The notes under the pieces are model-generated. The model had not been told where the DNA came from. It did not search any database and saw nothing but the letters and a program-made list of their open reading frames with translations. This document shows positions 14,141 through 26,100 of a stretch of DNA of 64,000 nucleotides, piece by piece. The stretch covers positions 30,333,210 through 30,397,209 of the forward strand of contig JAJLRJ010000009.1 in NCBI GenBank assembly GCA_024195265.1, given 5' to 3'. The position numbers and the translations under genes were made by a program. This stretch comes from Dendrophyllia cribrosa (Eukaryota > Cnidaria > Anthozoa > Scleractinia > Dendrophylliidae). How positions within the stretch are numbered: position 1 is the first letter of the stretch; every line of letters begins with the position of its first letter.

Positions 14141-17100
14141 GTTATCATCATCGTCATCATCGTCATCATCATCATCACCATCATCATCACCATCATTATT
14201 ACCGTCATCGTCATTATCATTATCATCATCAACATACCCTGCGAGCAGTGGATTCTCCTACGCCGAGCTACGCCAAACGAGAGAGAAACCACTGCAAGCT
14301 TCCGTTAGTTCCTTTGATGAAGCCGCCGTCCAGCGCCATGGACAAATAAATTAACTTTGAACTGGTAAAACAAGTTTCCAAACTAGTTTAGCCTCTCGCA
14401 CATGCACTCATCCACATATCTGCTGCGTTAAAGCAAGCCCGCCATGTAACAATCAAAATGGCGTCCAAGGTGAAAAGACATTTTTATCACGAAACAACGG
14501 CACATGCTACAATTTTCCCGCGAAACAACGTCAAATGCATCACATGGGGTGTCACGTGGCTGCGCATGCTCGATGGAAAAGCAAACGGATGCTCGCAGTG
14601 GTTTCTCTCTCGTACAGCATAGCTCAGCGTAGGAGAATCCACTGCTTACAGGGTATCATCAACATGACAAAAATACACCAAATTTTGTTTGAAATCTTCA
14701 GGTTTCTAAAAGATGAAAGTTTTAAGCCAGAGTTGCTTGTAACACTAAAGCTAGCAAGACCAGGCGAGGTGGGTAGGCTTTGTTGACCACTTAAACTTCC
14801 TGATGTTTTTTAATAGTTCTGAAAAGTCATTCAATCTACATGTAATGGTGCTCATTTGAGATAATTTTATGGACAATGTGTTGTTTGTCAATTTGTGCAG
14901 GCTATTCAAAATTGGTCAGAGACAATTAGAAAAGAGGATCAAGTAGAGAAAGAAGCATTTCAGAAACTCACAGATCCATCAAAGGTACAGTTTTGAAAAC
15001 GTAGTCCTTTTCACCCATCTGTGTGATGATTCAATTAAACTCTTTTGGACACAATGTGTTCCCTTGGTACTGTTTATTATGCCATACATGTAGGTGCTTG
15101 TAGCATTCAAGTCTTAAAACCTATATTTATTGGCACCTTATTCCAAAATGGCAGCCAATTTCTTAATAATTATTATTTTATATGCATGTTAATTAGCCCT
15201 CTTTGCCTCATTTTCACTCAAACATTATTCTACATGTATATTTCATACATGCCGACAAGGCAAACAGGGCTAATTAAAGGGAGTTTAGCAAAATTGCACT
15301 CAGCTTTAATATTTCCACGTTATATTGCCAAATGCCACTAAATATACAACTTAGTTGGATAAAAAGATTCTACATGACATGTATGGAGCAAAACAAAAGC
15401 AGTAGTTTGGAGATAAAGTGCAGGATTGCAAGGATTGAAATGGATTACAGTTCATGAAATTTGATTTATTGACAGGCGGTCAAGAAATCAAACTTGCCAT
15501 TCTTGTGAAATTTTGACTTTTCTAGCCGTTATTTTGTCTGTTTAGTTCATATTTCTTTGCTTCAATCACTTGGGCGATGGTTCCTTCCAATTTCAAGATA
15601 ATAAAGTAAGCTTAAAGCAAGCTCCTGGCTGTAGTCATGGAAACATGATATTTCAGTCGGGATAGTAAAATGGCTACCATTGTGGACTAGGTGCTACTTT
15701 CCTTTGGTAAAAATGGCACTGCTTATAATGCTGTACAAAGTGGTTTTAACTGCAGTCTGTGGATAAAATCGTAAATTGTGACCACTAAAATGAAAGTACA
15801 GTGTATAGTACTGATTAAAGATAAAAACAATCCTACTCACTTCAAGCTAAGGAAACGGGCTAATAGCCATCTAATCAAGGAGGTCACGTTTTAGTAATAT
15901 CAGTAAATTATATCTACTTTAGGCCCCGACCACATTTATGCGTTTTCAAAAGTCTCCGTTTTCATCTCGAAGAAAACGAAGCAAAATATTTTCGCCCACA
16001 CTAGCGTTTTCGCATCGTTTTCACCTGTCCACACTAAAACGGTCGAAAACGATGAAAACGACTGGGACCGGGGATTGCACATGTGTTAAAGGTGATAGAT
16101 GCTCCGATTTGGACTGGAACCGATGGCATGCGACGTCATCGTTTTCAAAAGTCTCCGTTTTCATCTGTCCACACTAGAGATTTTACGTCACCGTTTTCAC
16201 CTGTCCACACTAGAAACGAAGCGTTTTCAAAACGATGCGTTTTCAAAAGTCTCCACTTTTGAAACCGTTTTCGAAAGTCTCCGTTTTCATCAGCGTTTTC
16301 GGGCGTTTTAGTGTGGACGATAGGCGAAAACGCATCAAAACATATGCGTTTTCAAACGAAAACGCATTAGTGTGGTCGGGGCCTTAGACTACTTCAAAAT
16401 TGATATAAATGTTAAAAAAAGAACATGTAAATAATTAGTTTAAGCAGGAAAATGTTGAATCTTAATATCCTATATTGTCATGTAAGTATAAAAATTATAG
16501 CCACTGTTTTTTTTTCTTTTTTCTTTCACAAATGTGTAGTATGTTATGTACCTAGTTGTAAACAAGACTTGTATATTGTATGTTTAAAGGAAATGAAGAT
16601 TGAAAAAAATCTAATCAAGGGGGTGGAATGTCGAAATTGTAATAAAAAATTAGTTTTCTTTAGTCACCTCAGACTTTATTTTAATGATGGGAATTAAGTC
16701 CTTTTTGTTTTAAAAACTGTAGGAGGGATAAAACCCGGGGATAAAACTGTCTAGTAAGATGTCCAACTTCAAGCCACAGAAACAAACATGAAAAAATCTA
16801 AATTAACTTAAACAAATTCATTTCATTACCTTACTTGTTCATTGTTCTCTGTCTATCTTTCTTTTTTACAGACACCAACACTAGAGACCTTTTCTTCAGA
16901 ACTGAGAAATTACATGAGATTAAAACTTTCCAAACAAGGTAAGTACACATAGAGTGGGTCGATATTGGCCACCCGTTTCATTAGGAAATGCTGTGGTGAA
17001 GGGAGATGGTGCGGGGGGTCTGAATAATTGAGATTGAGTAAGAGGATTCAAACAGGATTACATAAAGATGGTCACTACTTAATGTGTTGTTCGTTTAGAG

Positions 17101-20100
17101 CAGCTTTGGTTTTACATTGCTACGCTTTGTGATTGGCTAAAAAATCTCGCGCCACTTTCTCGACCAATCAGAAAAACCAAAACCAATCGTGACTTGCTCC
17201 CATGCGTTTTATCGCGCTTGGCGCTGCCGACATGTAATTGCTTCGAGCTCTGATTGGTTCACTGGATTGTTAACGACTGCTGTGATTGGTCAGAGTAATT
17301 ACTTTGGTTTTGGTTTTACGACACTCAATTGAAAACTGCTCTATAATATTTTCAGGGTTTCAGCAAGTCTGTGATAATCAGCAGTAATTTTTTAAGCACT
17401 ATAATGCAATTACTTTCAATTTCACCACCACAGGGTTATCTCTAGCCTGTGAGCAAAAAGAACTTGCTCGCAGGCTAGAGCTAGGTTAGTTCATTTAGCA
17501 GAGCGCTAGTCTGCTGAGCGGGAGGTTGCAGGTTTGATCCTCGGCCGGACCGACACTAAGCAGTAAAGGGTTTTCAAATAACTGAGGACGAAAGTGCTAC
17601 CGATAAGGTCCTATAATATCTGCAGAGGGATAGACCTACACGTGGCTCGGATGACCACGTGGAAATGGTGATCTCATCTTCAGTAGAGGACATAAAGACA
17701 GTGTCTTCATTTTTTTTTTCGGAATGCTCTTAAAAGTGTCAGTACTTTCAGTAAACACTTAAAAAATCATACTGAAGAGATTTAGCGTGCGTCTTTCTCC
17801 CTTGACTGTTTGTGCAACGAATCTGTCACTTTTGCGGGGTAAGTTTTCTCGAAAGCCATAATAATGCACACAAATAATAAAAATAAAGCCCACGCAAGAT
17901 TTAAAGGTACAGTCAAACCTGTATATAACGGCCCTGTATATAGCGGTCACCCTGTATATAACGGTCACCGAACAACTTCCCAAATATCGTGCCTTATATT
18001 TACTATAAAGTTTACCTGTATATAGCGGTCACCTGTATATAACGGACGCGGTCACCTTTTAGACTTCCCGAATCCATAATTTCATTATTTTTCACCTGTA
18101 TATAACGGTCACCAAATTGGATTACGATCAAACCATTAGCGAATCATGACAAGCTTTAATCAACAGCTCATTAAATTGTAGCTACCAGGGCAGGGGTCGT
18201 ACACAAATACAAAGTATTATACTAAATACAACTAAAAATACATGTCAAATACATTTCATCGCCTGCGTCCGACACATGATTACGACGGATAGCAAAAAAA
18301 GTGCCGATGTCCTGCTCTCGGGAGCGAGTCATATCGCTTTCAAACAATAGTTTCTGTCTTCGAACACCCGTATTTTCCGTACAACACTGTATTTACTGTA
18401 TTGGCCTTTTTCTCGTATTCTGAACGTTGCTGTTAATTTCTGTTGTCAATAAAATGTAAATTGAGTGATTATTTTCACATAAAAAGTTTTTCATTAACTT
18501 CCAGTAGAGTTTAAAGGAAACCTGTATATAGCGGTCACCCTGTATATAACGGTCACCTGGCCATTTCCCAAGGGTGACCGTTATATACAGGTTTGACTGT
18601 ATAAGGATATTAATCCATTTATTGTGAAGTGATTGTTCATTGGATTTTATGACACATTCCATGTAGATGACAAAACCAATCCAGCTGAACAGCAAACAAG
18701 CAAAGCAGCAGTGACACCATTTTATGGCAAGGTATGTCAGTGAAAACTCTCCTTCAGTGTTTACTGCAATTTTCAATCGAAATTCGCCAATCGCGGCCAA
18801 CAAACTTTATTTTCAGTGAAGAATTAGGAAAACTAAATACTCTTTCAGTTTCTTAACTGTTTCAAAATTACTTTTCTATTACTTTGCAAATATTATATTA
18901 CCGTAAAATATCTATTAAGCCACCCTGTTGGCTTATTTATTTAAGGTACATGTACTATCGAGGGGTGGGTTATTAGAGAGAGGGGCTTAATAGAGATGGG
19001 CGGCGGACTTATTGATTTAGTAAAATGCAGCACGATGTACACTATCAGGATACAATATGATATGAACTTTATACAAGCATTGTAATCTCAGGATTAAACT
19101 TGAATGCCTATATTCTTGCAACAAATGATTAAAAAATTAATGTAAAGCATTCGCCCAATCAATCACGTTACAAACTGAACTTCCAAGACGTGAATAAATC
19201 ATAGTACCGTACTTTAGTTCACATGCAGTGTATTTTTTCTAAAGGGGGAGGGGTGGGGGTGGCTTAAAAAAGAAGGGGGCTTAATAAATTTCTTCTTCTA
19301 AAGAGGGGTGGCTTATAAAAGAGGGGCTTATTTGAGAAGGGTGGCTTAATAGAGATTTTACGGTATTGTAATTTGTAAACATTCAGCTTTTTTATAAATT
19401 ATTTAATGCATGTGCATATGGAAGTAAATTCATATGAATTGGGTAGAAACAATTAAAAAGAATGTGATCGGTGCAGTTATTTAGCAACTGAAGGAGCTGC
19501 AATTAGAACTCAGAATTTCAGGTTCTAATAACTTTTTATAACTCCTTCAGTTGTTGCATAACTACCTTGGTCAGATTCTGTAAATTATAATTTTTGACTC
19601 CAATAAGCTATAAAAGCTAAATACTGTTAAGTAGACACTGTAATTTCTTCTCTACTTATTAACTGATAGTTTCTTTTGGAAGCAGTGGCAAATGCACTGC
19701 ATAAGAAATTGTTATAGTTTTTCTTTTTGTACAAAACAATCATTTGAAGTTATTCATCCATCCATCCATCCATTCGTTCGTTCATCCGTCCGTCCATCCA
19801 TTCAGCCTGTCATCCATCCATCCGTCCGTCCTTCCCTCTCCATCCATCCATCCATCCATCCATCCATCCATCCATCCATCCATCCATCCATCCATCCATC
19901 CATCCATCCATCCATCCATCCATCCATCCATCCATCCATCCATCCATCCATCCATCCATCCATCCATCCATCCATCCATCCATCCATCCATCCATCCATC
20001 CATCCATCCATCCATCCATCCATCCATCTATTAATGTGGAGTTTTTCTCTGCCCTGTAGTTTGGCAAGAAAACAGAAGTGCTTTCTCAACATTTTATTGC

Positions 20101-23100
20101 CGGTGTTCTGTCCAGATGCATCAGTGAAAAGAAGTTCTGGGCAAGGGAGGCAGTGTCTGAACTTCTCAAAACCAAATGTGTTCCCGCCAGGTTAGTGCTG
20201 AAGAGATCACAAAATCACAATTCAAGAAAAACATTCTGAAAAACAAACCACACTACACTAAAGAACGCTGTAGATCTTTAAAACCGCATTTCACAAGTTG
20301 AGGGAAACGTTTGAGCTTGTTCCGATGTTCAAGAAATGAAGCATTCCTAACTTTTCTTAAGTTGCTCTCTATAAACATGTTGTAAGTACATGTATAGTTA
20401 AATGCACTTCTGTCTTGCTTGTAATTTTTCAGTTCAAGTAAAGAACTGCTGAATTGTGTCGTGGAAAAGAATGACCTGGTAAGTAAATGAAAACAAATCA
20501 TCTTTGGCCATTGCAATAGAGTGGTTTTCCATTGAGTGATGAAAGTAATTTTTCGATTGCTTCTGTTTTGCATTGCTTCGCCTCGTAATTGGATAAAAAA
20601 TCTCGCGCCACTACATGTATCTCAACAAATCAGAAATAAAACCAAAACTATTATTGAATTATTGACTGCACGCGTTTTCCCGCGCTTGGCACCGGCTACG
20701 TGTACTTGCTACGAGTTCTGATTGGTTTATTCCAGGATAGATTGCTTGCGTGTGTTGTGATTGGCCAAAGTAATTACTTGACTCATTGACTGCACGCGTT
20801 TTCCCGCGCTTGGCGCCGGCTACGTGTACTTGCTACGAGTTATTATTGGTTTATTCCAGGTTAGATTGCCTGCGTGTGTTGTGATTGGCCAAAGTAATTA
20901 CTTGACTCATTGACTGCACGCGTTTTCCCGCGCTTGGCGCCAGCTACCTGTACTTGCTACGAGTTGTTATTGGTTTATTCCAGGTTAGATTGCTTGCGTG
21001 TGTTGTGATTGGCCAAAGTGATTACTTTGGTTTTGGTTTTATGACGTTCAAGTGATAACTGCTCTATTCATCCTGTTATCAAGTGTTTTCATGAAAGTGT
21101 TTTTTCATTGCATAAAAGACTACACTATATGTTAGGATTCTGTTTTGCATAAACTGATAAAATGTTGAATCTTTCAAAGACGTTTGTACCTTGTAATCTG
21201 GTAATGCAAAAAAAAAAAGGTTGCGTGAGACCAACGTCAGAAAAAATTTCAAATTTTGCTGTAAGCTGTAAATAGCTTCAAACTTTAAAATAACGGTAAG
21301 AATATTTTGAACTAGTCACTAGAGAAAAAAATATTTGGAGAAATAACTTATAGTGGTTAGAAGTATGCGTCGCTTTAAGGTGGTATTACACACTGCAATT
21401 TTTCATGCAGCAGCGTTGCGAAACTTGCTGCCAATTTTTTTAATTGTTTAATGTGACTGAATTGTCCAGGAGCTGAATTAGAAGGGACGGCTTTCAAGTT
21501 CAAATAGAGTTCTAACTATAGTTAAGACGGGGATAACTGTAGTTAGCTATTTCGGTAATGTGACCGCTTCTCTGTTCGCTCTAACTATAGTTAGAAAATC
21601 TACGCCTCGGTGATCCAAAACAATACAGACAACTATAGTTATACCCAAGCAGGGTTCATGGGTTAGTCTTAAGTTTACAAACAAACAACCAATCAGAATG
21701 TGACAATTCTTTTCGCACGTGCGAGATGAGCATATATAAAAATGCAAAATAAAAACCAAGCGTGAAGCGAGGGGGAAACCGAAAACAACAAACAAAACAA
21801 TTACATACAACAAGGTAGCAACACGTGTACCCGGCGTCGAGCATCCGTTAAAATTCTCAGCTTATTTCTCATTTTTCTCCGACGGTTTGCCGCACGAAAA
21901 AAAAAAAAAGAAGAAGAAAACCTAGACACACTTTACGTCGGTTAACCATGTTGACATTTCACGGATCAACAATAAGGGCCGTCACGAACCTCTTTTAATT
22001 CTGACGTCATCCATAGGCTAATTAGAACTAACTGTAGTTAACTGTGTGGTGTGACCGCAAAGTCGACCGAAAGCACTAACTACAGTTAGATATGACTTCA
22101 CGTAACGTGAGACTAACTTAACTTAAACTTTAGTTACGTCGTAGATGTGACCGCAGCCATTGTTTTGTGCCGCACTCGATGCCGTTGCCGTCTTGGTTGC
22201 TAAAGCTCCCTTTTGCAGCGTGTAACACCCCCTGCAATGGTCAAAATCGTTGCGAGACAAGCTGCTGCAATCGTTGCAGAAAGTAGAATTGGGTTCTGCT
22301 TTTCGCAACAATTGCAGCAACTTTTTTAGTATTGCAGTGTGTAACATCCCCCTTTGCAGCAAGTCTCGCAATGTTTTGGTTTTAAAACCCCTGTGCGCAT
22401 GCGTGACAGCTAAATCGTTGCAAGCTGTACGAAGAATGTTGCATCGTGTAGACTGCAAAACAGTCGTTTTTTTCCGCTGGCTCGCTCGCAAATGCGCGAA
22501 GCGCCAAAAGCGTCTGAAGCGTGGATACCCGCGCGCGAAGCGCGCGAGCCTCACACGGGCGTGTGTCCCACTCTCCATATTCACACTCGTTCCAGACCTT
22601 ACGTTCAAAGACCGCGCGCATTCGTATGACCAACGCAAAAAATACGACTGTTTTGCAGTCTATGCATCGTGTAACACTCCGGTTCGTGCAGCAGCAACGA
22701 TTTTGCATCAGGTCTCGCAACGCTGTTGCGAGACTTGCTGCACGGCCTTTGTTTTATCAAACTAACGTAAACATCATCGTGGCTGGATTACGTTGTACGT
22801 ATTTTTAACAAATTTTAGGCCTGAACAAACAGAAAGTACTCCCAAGTTGAGATATAAAATTTATTTTCCATTTCGTTTACATTGTTTGTTTGTTTTTGTA
22901 GGAGCTGCTTAACGAATGCTTTGAGAATATCAAAGGAATTCCTGAGGATTCTGTTGTTGTATGTCTGCGCCACGTTTTAAGGTTTGCTATTCCTCTTTTG
23001 ACAAACTTAAAAGGACACTGTCCCGGCTGAAATCGTTTTTTCATGATTATGGATAAGAGGTTGCTTTAAGCTTACTTTATTATCTTGAAATTGAAAGAAA

Positions 23101-26100
23101 CCATCGCCAAAAGTGATCGAAGCAAAGAAATATGAATTAAACAGATAAAATAACGGCTAGAAAAATCCAAATTCCACAAGAATGGCAAGTTTGATTTCTT
23201 GACCGTCTGTCAATAAAACAAATTTCATGAACTTTAATCCACTTCAATCCTTGCAATCCTTCACTTTATCTTCAAACTACTGCTTTTGTTTTGCTCTATA
23301 GAATCTTTTTATCCAACTAAGTTGTATATTTGGTGGCATTTGGCGATATAACGCGGAAATAAGCTAATTGAAATTTTGCTATTTTGGCGGGACAGTGTCC
23401 CTTAAAACTCGCTGCACCTGAAATTGTGCGATTATAGGCTTGTTTGGTAGTGATGCTTATCTACACCATCGCGGTCATATATTGTTGATTTTGTGTATTT
23501 ACTATTTTGGGGTATAGAAAACAAAAACAACAACTACAGCTGTACTTAAAACAGAAGGGAAGATGACTGGCTATTAAGAGAGTAAAAACACAAGTATTAC
23601 TTCGTTGTTTGTTATACCGTAATTCGTTATAATAAGCAGACAATATTTGTACTCTACTTCTCCAACCGTTTTAGCACTGTACACTAAACCTCCCTATTCC
23701 AGTTCATGACTTAAAATCTCTGTTGTGTGTCTGTTAGACAAGAAGATTCAATATTACTCAGGAAATCAAAGAAAAAGGGCCCAGAAGGAACACAAGCAAG
23801 TGATGATGTTCGTAAGATGCCTTTGGACAAAACAACGGTCAAGTACTTGTATCCTGGAAAAGAATAATTATTTAATTGAAAGCCCGTGCTCACATGCAAA
23901 GAGTTTTAGTGTTCAAGTTGAAATAAAATAAAGACGATGTGGCGCGAATTTTTTTAGCCAATCGCAAAGCTTAGCAATGCAAAACCAAAGTAATTGTGAA
24001 ATTACTTTCGACTTTCAATTGAAAACCACTCTAAGCACTGAGCACCACAGGAAATTAGATCATTGACGCTCGTAAAAAGGCTATTAGAAAGCTAGATTTA
24101 GAGGATTTTGTTAGCAATAACTGTATAAACTGTATCTTATGCTCTTTTTAGTTTTTTGTTGCATATTTTAATACAGTACGAAATTGTACGAAATGTTTTA
24201 CACTTATACTTTTTCTAATTTTTATTTAGAGAAATGTAGATATAATCTTATGATTTTTATGTATAGTTATCTAATTTTATAGTTATTATATATGGTATTT
24301 TTTTCTGTAATATTCTTAGTTATTAATAGTGTCCTTACTTAGTGGGCAACTGCTATTAACAATGACACTTTAATAAAACTAAAACTTAAATTAAAAAATT
24401 AAAAATTAAACTAAACTAGTCTAATGCTGTGTTCACATCAACACCGAAACATGTTTAGAGTGTGAACACAGCATTTTACAGTTAGTTCAACTGTGGGTTC
24501 AGTCTAGTCTACAAGTTGTCTAGTCTAATTACAGCAGTCACTCCTTAACAAATAAAAAGATCATCGATATTAAGTTACCCTGTAAACGATATTTTCCTTC
24601 TCCCCTGTTTAAAGCAGCTGTCCTTTGAACACACCATAGTAAGTATCTTTGTCTATTACCTTTTATTCCTGGAATTTTTTTTTAAACGTTGACTTTTATT
24701 TGGTGAAGTATTAGAGCAGTTTTCAATTGAGTGTAGTAAAACCAAAACCAAAGTAATTACTCTGACCAATCACAGCAGTCGTAAACAATCCATTGAACCA
24801 ATCAGAGCTCGAAGCAATTACACGTCGGCGGCGCCAAGCGCGGGAAAACGCGTGCGAGCAAGTCACGATTGGTTTTGGTTTTACTTCTGATTGGTCGAGA
24901 AAGTGGCGCGAGATTTTTTAGCCAATCACAAAGCGTAGCAATGAAAAACCAAAGCAATTGTGTAATTACTTTTCACACCCAATTGAAAACTGCTATATTA
25001 ATTTTGTAAAGGCGCAGTTGGAAAATGGTAAAATTTGATCCTAGCATCAAGAGTGCCAGAAATCAAAATTCTAATTTCTTAATTTTGATTTTCTTTGCAT
25101 CAACTTTGACTTTTGCCTACTTTAACACCATTCCCAAAAATTATTGAGCTACCCGTTCACGATTTCTTGCCTTTTTTAAGCTTTTAATAAAGTTCCTTAT
25201 GTATCTCATGGACGGTGGTCTGACTGGCTTTCAAGCAGAAGTGGACTGTAACACGCTGAAATACCCACAGGTAAAACTACTAACGTTTTCTTAGTTTGTC
25301 CTAGTAAAAATGGAACTAAATTACAGAAAACCTTCACACAGGGGATTGTTTTCTTGTTAAACAATAAAAAACAAAATTGAAAGTAATGTTGCACGAAGAG
25401 CAATACGCGTTTCACGCTGAAACGTAGGGTGTTTACCATTTGTCAGAACTGGCCGGCCGAATAGATTGTGTACAGCCGCCCCTTTCCCTCAGGGAAAATC
25501 TGATAAGGCCCCTTTTTTTTGAGGAGAGGGGGCAGCTGTACACAGGCTGCCGTCCGGACCGCTCAATTCCTAAATAATATGCCATTATGTTTTCGTAAAT
25601 AACATGTAACATTTTGAAGGACTTGAAGGAACATGTCTTTAACCCTTTAACACCCAAGAGTGCCAAAAATCAAATATTCGAGAAAAATCCCAAATTTCAT
25701 TTTGTACAATATTGAAAAACAAATTGCACCATGCAAAAGTGCTGCCGAAGAGGTTTCATTTGAATGGTCACACCATAGGATTTCGTCAAAAGACTCAAAA
25801 GTTAGAACTACACTACATGTCTTCATAAGTGACTCTGCGAGTGAAAGGGTCAGAAGGTTGCATTCTGTTTTCGAACTGACCAGTCTGGCTGGCCAGTTAT
25901 GACAAATGATTGGTGCCATAGTCTCTCTTTTTTTCTTTTCTTGCGACGAGCGACTCTCGTGCTTGCATGTTTGCGTGTTGTGTCCAGTGTTTCGACATTT
26001 TTAGAGCGTAAAACAATTGTCATTTTCGTTCTTTTTGTCTAAAATAAACTAAACCCGAACAAGGTATGGTTTTTATAGCATTCTATTCTTACGTGTAATT

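Noticed and set aside
17484..17560. tRNA gene
   Set aside because: A- and B-box-like motifs are present but there is no full cloverleaf and the body continues as a SINE.
19692..20195. 167-codon plus-strand frame and several minus-strand Trp-Met-Asp-Gly frames
   Set aside because: Translations of the (CATC)n microsatellite; only 20060-20190 is coding, as NOL11 exon 12.
22123..22808. Overlapping 95-171 codon frames on both strands
   Set aside because: They arise from palindromic GC-rich nested elements; the strand symmetry shows they are not genes.
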